DNA from: Calothrix brevissima NIES-22
GTDB taxonomy: Bacteria > Cyanobacteriota > Cyanobacteriia > Cyanobacteriales > Nostocaceae
Reading direction: 5' to 3'
NCBI RefSeq assembly: GCF_002367995.1
Contig: NZ_AP018207.1
Location: forward strand, 8,161,366-8,225,365
Length of the DNA: 64,000 bases
Shown: one piece after another, positions 10,401-17,993 of the stretch
How the letters are laid out: each line of letters opens with the position of its first letter
How positions within the stretch are numbered: the stretch's first letter is position 1
The notes under the pieces: model-generated
Told to the model about the DNA's origin: nothing
What the model saw: the letters and a program-made list of their open reading frames with translations, nothing else
The model's database searches: none
Position numbers and translations under genes: made by a program

Positions 10401-12657
10401 CATTCAGCCGTTCAAAAAACCTCTGTTGCAGTTCAAAAGGTAATGCTTCACCACTGCAAAATACTCGTTTGAGAGATTGACATAGTTCTAATGCTGGTTC
10501 TGCGATAAAGAATTGCAGCATTGAGGGGACAAAATGAATAGTGGTAATTTTTTCTTGAGCAATTAGCTTGACTAAATAAGCACTATCTTGATGACCTTTT
10601 GGTTTTGCTACTACTAAACAAGCGCCAGTGATTAATGTCCAGAAAAACTCCCAAACTGAGACATCAAAACTAAAAGGTGTCTTTTGCAAAACCCGGTCTG
10701 TTGTTGTTAATTGATAAGTTGATTGCATCCACAGCAAGCGATTACATAAACCCTGATGAGTATTCATTACTCCCTTGGGTTTACCTGTGGAACCAGAGGT
10801 ATAAATTACATAAGCAAGGTGATTAATTGTCACTCCGCTAGTGAGGTTTGATTGGGGATGAGTAGATATTGCATCCCAGTCATTATCCACACAAATAACT
10901 GTGGCTGGATGGGGGGGTAAAATTTCTCGTAGTTGTGACTGGGTAAGCAGTACCGATACAGAAGTTTCCGCCAACATGAAAGCGATACGCTCTTGGGGAT
11001 ATGCTGGATCAACGGGTACATAAGCGCCACCAGCCTTGAGAATCGCCAAAAGTCCTATCACCATTTCTACAGAACGTTCCATACAAATACCTACTAGCAC
11101 ATCTGGTTTTACACCCAATTGTTGTAGTTGGTGCGCTAGTTGATTAGCTTTGATATTCAGTTGATTATAGGTTAATTGTTGGTCTGCAAAAACAACTGCT
11201 ACTGCATTTGGTGTCAGTTCTACCTGCGCCTCAAATAACTGGTGAATACATTTATCTTGGGGATAGTCAACCTGAGTATGATTCCACTCTACTAATAGCT
11301 TTTGTCGTTCAGCCGCACTGACAATCTGTAACTTATTAATCGATGTATCAAAGTTGTGAACAAGACTTTCTAGTAATGTGTTAAAATTTCCGGCTAAACG
11401 CTCAATAGTGTCAGCAGTAAATAACTGAGAATCGTAGTGAAATTCAAGAGCGATCGCATTTTCTTTCTCAATACAACATAGTTTTACTTTAAAGCGATCA
11501 AAACATACATATTGTTTGTCAATTGTCAATGTCAAATCATCAGCAATATACTTAATATTCTGTTGTTGAAAATCAAAACAAAATAGGGGAATATGTTCTG
11601 ATTCTCCAACTATTTGTGACCAAGTAAAGTATTCTTGATATGCGTAAGCTTCACCGACTGATTGCTCAACCTTTTGCAGAACATTGAAGAACGTATCATC
11701 GTCTTCCAAGTGATAATGAATCGGTAAGTATTTTGCTAATAACCCTAATGTTGACTCTAATTCCTGATAATTACGACCATCACAAATAGTGCCGATAACT
11801 ATATCAGGCTGACCAGTGAGCCGCCAGAGCAAAATTTGCCAACAAGTTATGAAAAAGAGAAAAGTTGAAATATTATGATGTTCTTGGATAAATAATTTAA
11901 TTTTTTCTACTATATCAGGACAAATATTCAGACTGATAAATTGAGGTTGAAAATTTTGTTGATTAACTGGTTTCAATTCAAAAGGTAATTGTAAATTTAG
12001 CAAATCAATAATTTTATTTTGCTGCCAATACCCTGTGACTGTTTGTGTATTCTCTTGCGCTAAAATTTCATTTTGCCAAGCAGCAACCTGTACATATTGT
12101 AGAGGCAATTCAGATGCTTCATTTTTACCACCATTTCTATATAAATCACTAATTTCTTGAACTATATTGTTCAGAGTTATACTATCAGCACATAGGGCTG
12201 GTAAGGTAATTAATAAAGTATACTTTTGTGGTGATAGATTTATGAGTGTGAACCGGACAACAGAGCCTTGCTGCAAATTAAAAGAGTATTGTCCCTCCGC
12301 TTGAAAAAGTTCAGCTATTCTAGCTTGTTGTTGCTCATCTTCTAAATTTTTTAAATCGATTTCTTGCCATTGAAAATTAGAGCGATCGCTAATTATTTGA
12401 ATTGGCAAACTCGATTCATGTACACAAATAAAATTTGTGCGTAGAATCTCATGTTTGTCAACCAATTTAGCTAAAGCAACTTTCAGGGTATCTAACTTCA
12501 GTTCCCCTATAATTGTTATAGCTAACTGAGAACAATAAGGCAAACTATCTTCCTGTAATAACCAAAGATGTTTTTGTTGAGGTGAAATTTCAAAACCTGC
12601 AATCATCTCATTTATTTGCTTTTCTTGGCGTTCTTCGTGCCTTAGTGGTTTGTTCAT
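7438..12657 (-). CDS. NRPS, degenerate C-A(Ser)-T-C-T with vestigial ACP tail
   Basis: 1739-aa synthetase. The N-terminal condensation-like domain (about 20-450) has TLPALCADS where HHxxxDG is expected, so normal condensation is doubtful. The A domain (about 470-980) gives the code DVWHFSLIDK, a known Ser code. A T domain follows (Ser in ELGGNSLL, near residue 1020), then a C domain (1086-1530, HHIVADAKS) and a second T (ELGGHSLLL, near 1575) with no A domain between them, so this C-T unit must be loaded in trans or act as a pass-through. The last ~120 residues resemble an ACP with the GxDSL serine segment missing. It follows the asparagine-synthase gene by 17 bp and overlaps the next NRPS by 4 bp. 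The free C domain encoded at 14625-16073 may supply the condensation that the first domain lacks (inference). Confidence 0.95.
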   Translation of the reverse strand: MNKPLRHEERQEKQINEMIAGFEISPQQKHLWLLQEDSLPYCSQLAITIIGELKLDTLKVALAKLVDKHEILRTNFICVHESSLPIQIISDRSNFQWQEIDLKNLEDEQQQARIAELFQAEGQYSFNLQQGSVVRFTLINLSPQKYTLLITLPALCADSITLNNIVQEISDLYRNGGKNEASELPLQYVQVAAWQNEILAQENTQTVTGYWQQNKIIDLLNLQLPFELKPVNQQNFQPQFISLNICPDIVEKIKLFIQEHHNISTFLFFITCWQILLWRLTGQPDIVIGTICDGRNYQELESTLGLLAKYLPIHYHLEDDDTFFNVLQKVEQSVGEAYAYQEYFTWSQIVGESEHIPLFCFDFQQQNIKYIADDLTLTIDKQYVCFDRFKVKLCCIEKENAIALEFHYDSQLFTADTIERLAGNFNTLLESLVHNFDTSINKLQIVSAAERQKLLVEWNHTQVDYPQDKCIHQLFEAQVELTPNAVAVVFADQQLTYNQLNIKANQLAHQLQQLGVKPDVLVGICMERSVEMVIGLLAILKAGGAYVPVDPAYPQERIAFMLAETSVSVLLTQSQLREILPPHPATVICVDNDWDAISTHPQSNLTSGVTINHLAYVIYTSGSTGKPKGVMNTHQGLCNRLLWMQSTYQLTTTDRVLQKTPFSFDVSVWEFFWTLITGACLVVAKPKGHQDSAYLVKLIAQEKITTIHFVPSMLQFFIAEPALELCQSLKRVFCSGEALPFELQQRFFERLNVELHNLYGPTEAAIDVTFWQCQRQSNLTIVPIGRPIQNTQIYILDSYQQPVPIGVPGELHIGGDGLARGYLNSPELTAQKFIPNPFDNSKLYKTGDLARYLRDGNIEYLGRIDHQVKIRGFRIELGEIEAVLSQHPAVRETVVLARTDSPGNQQLVAYIVTVSEPTPTVSELRRFLQEKLPDYMLPGAFVFLNTLPLTVNGKINRQVLPPPAKLRCLTTSRYASTQLEVADVTPQTEVEAKIATVWQKVLNLANIGIYDNFFELGGNSLLIFQVNNQLRQIFAIDLSIPELFKYPTIQSLGAYLQQFNSQDDSCEQLQIKPLSQESNYFLLSFAQQRLWFLDQLQPGNTVYNISQAIHLKGSLNITALEQSFREIINRHAALRTTFTTVDGRPVQIISSVADFTMPVVDLTDLAANQQQLQVQKLATQEAQHSFDLVKGPLLRVKLLKLSEAEHILLFVIHHIVADAKSCAIIIREIAILYEAFSQGEPSPLPELSLQYSDFAHWQRQWLQGKVLETQLAYWKQQLAGLPPVLNLPTDKSIPKVTSLAGANISFMLTPNLSQMLKKFSLEAGVTLFMTLLAAFQTLLYRYSHQEDFAVGTAIANRKSSETESLIGFFVNTLVLRANLAGNPSFVELLNRVREVALAAYAHQDLPFEKLVEELQPERHLSHNPLFQVMFVLWNAPMPDLQLEDLSLVPLDVESTVSRVDLTLAVADKPEGLQASFEYKTDLFDAATINRMVEHFQRLLESIVANPHQQLTDVTFDIQVDRQLLLEPDTTRPRLDQAFVAPRTTIEKILADIWVSLLGVEQVGIYDNFFELGGHSLLLTQLLNRLHSTFKIDIALSHLFENQTIATLSQFIIDKTSNQEAEVKPKLNRDLLLKAFPTERLSLVEDYLKQRITQIPHNGSLSELDLQQVAAALLEDLQISVSSEDLLKMSAIAQLAQFIVTEITSNSDSEQQLIAKFTQLSDADRKLLLSNMLSADEVEL

Positions 12658-12674
12658 TTGTATAACCTATATAG

Positions 12675-14540
12675 TTACATTTGATAACGAGAATGCAGAA
12701 AATAAGTACTCAATAACATCATTAAAGTAGAGTCTACAGCCACAAGCTGACGCTCACTCATTCTGGGAAGTTCATCTAACAATCCAATTACCGCCGTTTG
12801 CTCAAAGAAAGGCACTGATTCCATCACTGAACTACGTAAACAATCTTGCATCATTGTGTACAATTTATTAATTGTCAAAGTAGCAGGTGGAGCCATAAAA
12901 GGATGCTTGGGACGGGTATAAACTGTATTTGTTAAAAAAGGTTGAGCAGCTTCTCTGAGTACATATTTTTCTTGTAAACCATGAGTAAGTAAAGATATGG
13001 GAATTTCTCTGACTAACTCAAAAAGATGGTGGTCTAAAAATGGGACACGAATTTCAACAGCGTGTGCCATTTCTAAACGTTCTGCAAATAAAGAATAATT
13101 GGGTAAAATAGATTTAGACCACAAATAAAGCGACTGAATTATTTTATTTCTACCCACAAGCTGTCCCGGCAAATCGAACTGATTTAAAAAGCTAAGATAG
13201 ACATCATGATTAGCAAACTTAACAGCATAATCAGGTGCTAAAAGTAGATGAAAAAAGGCTCTATTTACAGCTACATTTTTTAACCAAGATGGAACAAAGC
13301 CTAATGTTTGCTGTACGCCTTGCAAAAAAGCCGGTGTGCTATCTGAGTTTTTTCCTAAACTTTCTCCCAATTCCTGCTTGATTTGATTGAGTCGTAAATC
13401 TTGTTTTACATGACCATATCCAGCAAATATTTCATCAGCACCTTCACCGGATAAAATAACTTTATAACCGCGATCGCGTACCAGACGACTTTGCAAATAT
13501 CTGGCGACACCACGGGAATTAGTATCTAAAGTTTCAGCGTGCCATACAGCATCACTAATATGATCGGCAAAATCGGCTTGATTTAGGGGTATTAGCTGTA
13601 AATCAGCACCTACCCATGTAGCTGTTTCACGCGCGATCGCTTCCTCATCATAACCTGCACCATCGAAAGTTACAGTAAAAGCGCGTACTGGCTGGGCAGA
13701 ATGTTTGGCAGCGATACCAAGTATACTAGATGAATCTAGACCACCACTGAGAAAACTCCCCACAGGAACATCAGCCCGTAGCCTGATTTTAACTGCTTCC
13801 TCTAACTTCAGCCGGACTTGCTCAATGTATTCCGTATCTGTGCGTTGTGAATTCAGGTCATCGGTTCTGGGGTAATCGAGATCCCAATAACGCACAATCT
13901 GTATATTATCGCGTGTTGCTAATAGATAGTGACCGGGAGGAACTTGATAGACATTTTCAAATAATGTACGGTCTTGATTGACATACAAAAATAACTGTTG
14001 AAAAAATGACTCATAATCCCAACGGGGTGGAACTCCAGCAGCAAATAAAGCTTTCGCTTCCGATGCTAAATACAATGTATTGTCAAACATTGTATAAAAC
14101 AGTGGCTTGATTCCAAAGCGATCGCGTGCTGCAAATAAAATCTGATGGCGTTCATCCCACAATATAAATGCAAATTCACCCCGTAAATAATGCAGACATT
14201 CTGTACCATACTCTTCGTAAAGATGGAGGACAATCTCGCTGTCAGACAGAGTACGGAATTGATGTCCCTGTTGTTTTAATTCACACCGAATTCGTTCAAA
14301 ATCATACAATTCACCATTTACAATTAGATGTAGTTGTTTATTCTCATTAGCAATAGGTTGGTCGCCTGTAGCTAAATCAATAATGCTTAATCTGGCGTGT
14401 CCTAATCCTACTTTTTGATGACTAGCAATCCACTGAGATTGTTTATCCGGGCCGCGATATTTTAGCTGCTGCGTCGCTTTGGCTAAGGCTGTGGGCGAAA
14501 TGGGTCTATTTCGTGAGAGGATGGCTATAATACCACACAT
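12675..14540 (-). CDS. asnB: Asparagine synthase (glutamine-hydrolysing)-like, in NRPS cluster
   Basis: 621 aa, normal length for the class II amidotransferase family. It starts MCGI, giving the N-terminal catalytic Cys2 of a glutaminase domain (about 2-190), and has a synthetase domain with the PPi-loop motif SGGLDSSS near residue 265. The family transfers glutamine-derived ammonia to an ATP-activated carboxylate. It is embedded between NRPS genes on the same strand, so it probably makes or amidates a building block, or amidates the peptide, rather than serving general Asn supply (inference). An 84-bp spacer upstream holds a copy of a 39-bp dispersed repeat. No missing key residue was noticed. 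Confidence 0.93.
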   Translation of the reverse strand: MCGIIAILSRNRPISPTALAKATQQLKYRGPDKQSQWIASHQKVGLGHARLSIIDLATGDQPIANENKQLHLIVNGELYDFERIRCELKQQGHQFRTLSDSEIVLHLYEEYGTECLHYLRGEFAFILWDERHQILFAARDRFGIKPLFYTMFDNTLYLASEAKALFAAGVPPRWDYESFFQQLFLYVNQDRTLFENVYQVPPGHYLLATRDNIQIVRYWDLDYPRTDDLNSQRTDTEYIEQVRLKLEEAVKIRLRADVPVGSFLSGGLDSSSILGIAAKHSAQPVRAFTVTFDGAGYDEEAIARETATWVGADLQLIPLNQADFADHISDAVWHAETLDTNSRGVARYLQSRLVRDRGYKVILSGEGADEIFAGYGHVKQDLRLNQIKQELGESLGKNSDSTPAFLQGVQQTLGFVPSWLKNVAVNRAFFHLLLAPDYAVKFANHDVYLSFLNQFDLPGQLVGRNKIIQSLYLWSKSILPNYSLFAERLEMAHAVEIRVPFLDHHLFELVREIPISLLTHGLQEKYVLREAAQPFLTNTVYTRPKHPFMAPPATLTINKLYTMMQDCLRSSVMESVPFFEQTAVIGLLDELPRMSERQLVAVDSTLMMLLSTYFLHSRYQM

Positions 14541-14574
14541 TTACTGATACTCCGATTTTTAGGAATTAGGCTCA

Positions 14575-14613
14575 CGCATTCGACGAAGTCGTTCTCGCAG
14601 AGTAGGCGCAAAG
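14575..14613 (+). repeat. 39-bp dispersed repeat, intergenic copy
   Basis: The spacer between the asparagine-synthase and free-C genes contains a 39-bp sequence that matches, at 36 of 39 bases, the reverse complement of 19602-19640, which lies inside the 2829-aa NRPS gene. The mismatches are at positions 12, 21 and 27 of the unit. It looks like one of the short interspersed repeats common in Nostoc-type spacers (the family is from general knowledge; the match is seen directly). Confidence 0.75.
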
Positions 14614-14624
14614 AATAAGAGGTA

Positions 14625-16073
14625 TTAGATAGGATGGCTATAGGATTTGATTACTTTTGGTTGAATATTTTTTAATTTATTGGCATTTAATTGACGATGT
14701 GATTCTAAAGCCGCAAAATTTTCTTGTTTATCAACTTCATTAAGCATTGCTATTAAGGTTTTTATTTGCACATTAGGCTCTGTAACCATAGCCCTAAGAA
14801 CTATTTCTAAATGTTTCAATATTTTAGCAACTGTCGCAGGTGCAAAACGACGCAAATCATAGGACATATTCAACCAGAGATTTACATCTGGTACAATTGT
14901 CAGGGATAAAGGGTAGTTAGTAGTTGTAAAAGCCCGAACATTATCAATTTTTATATTCGGTGTTGAGAGTTGAGAAATATCTACTTTGGAGTTTTGAAAG
15001 ACTAAAATACTCTCAAATAAAGGTAAACCTTGGGGTATGTTACTCCAATTTTGAATTTGCGCTAAAGGCGTATGTTCATACTGATGCAAATTTATTTGTT
15101 GATTATGGAGAGATTTCAACCAAGGTAATAAAAAATCTTCCGGTGATAGTTTGACTCTTGTGGGTAAAGTGTTCACAAACACTCCCACCATTAACTCAAC
15201 TCCAGTTAAATTAACTGGTCGCCCAGAAAAAACCGTCCCGAAAATTACATCATTATTACCGCTATAATGACTCAGCAGTAAAGACCAAGCGCCTGTGAAT
15301 AAGGTATTTAAGGTAAAATGTTGTTGTTTTGCTAGAGATTGTAGTGCTGCTGTTAGTTCAACAGAAAATTTTACTTCCTGTTGACCATAGCTTTCTGTTA
15401 AATTAGACGAATTAACATTAGTTTCGTCTATTCCTAATAGTGTGGGTGCTTTAAAGTCTTGAAGTACAGTTTTCCAAAAATTTTTTGCTGCTGTTAGATG
15501 CAGTTGTTTCAGCCAATTAATATAGTCTCGATATAGAAAAGTTGGTGGTAAATCAATACTTTTATTTTGTTCAAATGCTTCATAGATAGCAAAAACTTCT
15601 TTAAGGATAATAGCATCAGACCAAACATCTGACACCAAATGGTGGGTACTCCAAATTAGCTGATGAACGTTTTCTGCTATTTGGAACAATGCTAAACGCA
15701 TTAAAGGTGGCTCTGAAAGTTGAAAACCGCGATCGCGATCGCTTTGCAGGTAATTTTGTAAATATGTTTCCTGTTCAGTCGCAGACAATGTAGACCAGTC
15801 ATCCTCAATTATTTGTATTGTAGCTTGTCGGTGAACGATTTGCACTGGTTTATTCAAACCTTCCCACACAAAACCTGTTCTTAAAATTGGATGACGGTTG
15901 ACTACATTTTGCCAAGCAGATGCAAAAGCTGATATATTTAACTTTCCCTGCAATGTACATAACTGCTGATCAAAATATACCCCAGAATTAGGCGCTAATA
16001 AAACCTGAAAGAGTATACCTTGTTGGGTGGGTGAGAGTGTATATATGTCCTCAATATCTTTAGGGTTCAACAC
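14625..16073 (-). CDS. Stand-alone NRPS condensation domain
   Basis: 482 aa, a single C domain (about 8-430) with no A or T partner. The active-site motif reads STHHLVSDVWS: both His and the Asp are present, but the usual Gly is Val. The start DIEDIYTLSPTQQGILF is typical of C domains that accept a peptide carried on an upstream T domain. It lies 55 bp downstream of the T-E gene, so it could condense the epimerised intermediate with the Ser module encoded two genes on, whose own C domain is degenerate (inference). The ~50 C-terminal residues are polar and low in recognisable features. Confidence 0.9.
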   Translation of the reverse strand: MLNPKDIEDIYTLSPTQQGILFQVLLAPNSGVYFDQQLCTLQGKLNISAFASAWQNVVNRHPILRTGFVWEGLNKPVQIVHRQATIQIIEDDWSTLSATEQETYLQNYLQSDRDRGFQLSEPPLMRLALFQIAENVHQLIWSTHHLVSDVWSDAIILKEVFAIYEAFEQNKSIDLPPTFLYRDYINWLKQLHLTAAKNFWKTVLQDFKAPTLLGIDETNVNSSNLTESYGQQEVKFSVELTAALQSLAKQQHFTLNTLFTGAWSLLLSHYSGNNDVIFGTVFSGRPVNLTGVELMVGVFVNTLPTRVKLSPEDFLLPWLKSLHNQQINLHQYEHTPLAQIQNWSNIPQGLPLFESILVFQNSKVDISQLSTPNIKIDNVRAFTTTNYPLSLTIVPDVNLWLNMSYDLRRFAPATVAKILKHLEIVLRAMVTEPNVQIKTLIAMLNEVDKQENFAALESHRQLNANKLKNIQPKVIKSYSHPI

Positions 16074-16128
16074 AGAAAATACCTGCTAACCTACGAAGTA
16101 AATTCAGAAAAAAATGAGTTAAATAAGA

Positions 16129-17895
16129 CTATGATTTCAGAAAAAGCTGACTCAGTTCTGCTTGAGTTAATTCTGCATCTGGAAAGTCTGAGGGTGTGAG
16201 GTATAACTTATCAGTAGATTGATTATGATAGATTAGCGATCGCAATTCATGAATAAAGCATTCAGCCAGCTTTTCTACAGTCTCTCGTCGATGAATATTC
16301 TCGCTATAAATCCAACTTACTTCGAGTTGTCCTTGCATAATTTTTCCAATTACCTGTAACAAATGAGAACGATTTCCTTGAGGACTATTAGTTGCGCCAT
16401 GAGACTCCTTAGCCAAGCGAAACAGAGAAGATTCGCTAAAAACTCGGTCAAATTGTCCTAGATAATTAAAAATAATCTCAGTTTGAGGTAGCGCACGTAG
16501 TTTCTCAACTGTAATTGCATCCTGACAACAATAACGCAGCAAGCCATAGCCAATTCCTCGTTTGGGAATGCGGCGCATTTGCTCCTTAATTGACATTAAA
16601 ATATCAACAGTATTTTGTTTATCTACTATATTTAAATTTACCGGATAAACAGAGGTAAAAAAGCCAACTGTACGCGATAAATCTACACCAGGAATAATAT
16701 CTTCTCTTCCATGACCTTCTATATCAATGAGCAAATTGGGTATCAAAGTCCATTGAGAAATCGCCAGCACGACAGCAGTTAACAACACTTCATTAATTTC
16801 CGTATGATAGGATTTGGGAACTTCTTGCAGTAGCGCACGAGTTTCTTCTGCTGTTAAGGACACCGATACAATCTGCGCTGAACCTTCAACGTTAGAACCT
16901 CCTGGATAATCTACTGGTAAAGGTGCTAATTTTTGGGGTTGTGTTAACCAGTAAGCTAACTCTTGTTTGAGTTCTGCTGACTGTGCGTATTCTGTCACTA
17001 AATGAGACCATTGTTGAAAAGATGTTGTTTTAGGTGGAAGTTTAATGACTTCACCATTGAGAAGTTGTTGATAAGCTGTTTGCAAATCTTCGAGAATTAT
17101 CCTTAAAGAAACAGCATCTTCTGTTAAGTGATGAAAAATCAACAGTAGGCGATTAGGTTTACTATTACCCAGGTGAAAAAATGCAACTTGCATCAACGGC
17201 GCTTGTGATAAATTCAAGCTGCTTTGTAGTTCTGTAGATATCTTTTCAATCTCGGCTGTTTGCTCGATTTCTGTCAATTTTGATAAATCAATTTGCAAAA
17301 ACGGTACTTTTAGTTCTATACCTTCATTAATTTGCTCCCATCTCTGCTCTTTTTGTTCAAAGCGCAGACGCAATGCATCATGATGAATTAACAATTGTTG
17401 ACAAGCCTGTTCTAACAATACTGGGTTTTGACCGGGTTGTAATTCTAATAAAACAGCTTGATTCCAATATGATGCTTCGGGGAAATTTTGCTCAAAAAAC
17501 CAATGTTGAATTGGAGTTAAAGGTACTGCGCCAATTATTGGTTTTTGTTGAGCGACAGGAATCTGAGTTGTGCTGACAACTTTGGCTAATTCGGCAATTG
17601 TGGGATGGTCAAATAGCTGACTAGTGCTAAATTGCAGCCCTATTTGATGTGCTTTGGCTATTACTTGAATACTCAGAATTGAATCGCCGCCTAATTCTAA
17701 AAAGTTGTCTTTAATACCTACTTTTTTAATACCTAAAACCTGACTCCAGATTGTAGATAGTGCTTTTTCAGTTGGGTTTTCGGGTGCGATATAACTAGCT
17801 TGCACTTCTGTATTATTTTCCTGCATGAGCAGTTCTAGAAGTTCTCGTCTTTCTGGTGAAAGTTGTTGTATGCGTTGGAAAAAGTTATCGCTCAT
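16129..17895 (-). CDS. NRPS thiolation-epimerization (T-E) protein
   Basis: 588 aa. Residues 1-95 form a peptidyl carrier domain (NFLELGGDSILS, phosphopantetheine Ser near 68-72). Residues 108-560 form an epimerization domain, recognised by PLTPIQHWFFEQNF, FHHLTEDAVS, EGHGRE, RTVGFFTS and NYLGQFD. The preceding 2829-aa protein ends straight after an A domain with no T, so this protein supplies the T of that split module and converts its residue to the D form (inference from order; domain identity is from motifs). ATG at 17895, 98 bp after the upstream stop; that spacer holds a short tandem repeat at 17930-17954. Confidence 0.93.
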   Translation of the reverse strand: MSDNFFQRIQQLSPERRELLELLMQENNTEVQASYIAPENPTEKALSTIWSQVLGIKKVGIKDNFLELGGDSILSIQVIAKAHQIGLQFSTSQLFDHPTIAELAKVVSTTQIPVAQQKPIIGAVPLTPIQHWFFEQNFPEASYWNQAVLLELQPGQNPVLLEQACQQLLIHHDALRLRFEQKEQRWEQINEGIELKVPFLQIDLSKLTEIEQTAEIEKISTELQSSLNLSQAPLMQVAFFHLGNSKPNRLLLIFHHLTEDAVSLRIILEDLQTAYQQLLNGEVIKLPPKTTSFQQWSHLVTEYAQSAELKQELAYWLTQPQKLAPLPVDYPGGSNVEGSAQIVSVSLTAEETRALLQEVPKSYHTEINEVLLTAVVLAISQWTLIPNLLIDIEGHGREDIIPGVDLSRTVGFFTSVYPVNLNIVDKQNTVDILMSIKEQMRRIPKRGIGYGLLRYCCQDAITVEKLRALPQTEIIFNYLGQFDRVFSESSLFRLAKESHGATNSPQGNRSHLLQVIGKIMQGQLEVSWIYSENIHRRETVEKLAECFIHELRSLIYHNQSTDKLYLTPSDFPDAELTQAELSQLFLKS

Positions 17896-17929
17896 TGTTG
17901 ATGTATTTCCTAGATTTTTTTAAACGAAC

Positions 17930-17954
17930 CGCCAAGTGCGCCAAGTGCGCCAAG
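17930..17954 (+). repeat. Short tandem repeat (9-bp unit, nearly 3 copies)
   Basis: The unit CGCCAAGTG occurs as two full copies and most of a third in the spacer between the 2829-aa and 588-aa NRPS genes. It is typical of low-complexity spacer repeats in filamentous cyanobacteria; no function is suggested. Confidence 0.7.
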
Positions 17955-17993
17955 ATAGAAAAAAGAGCTACTTTTAACAAGCATTTATGGTTG

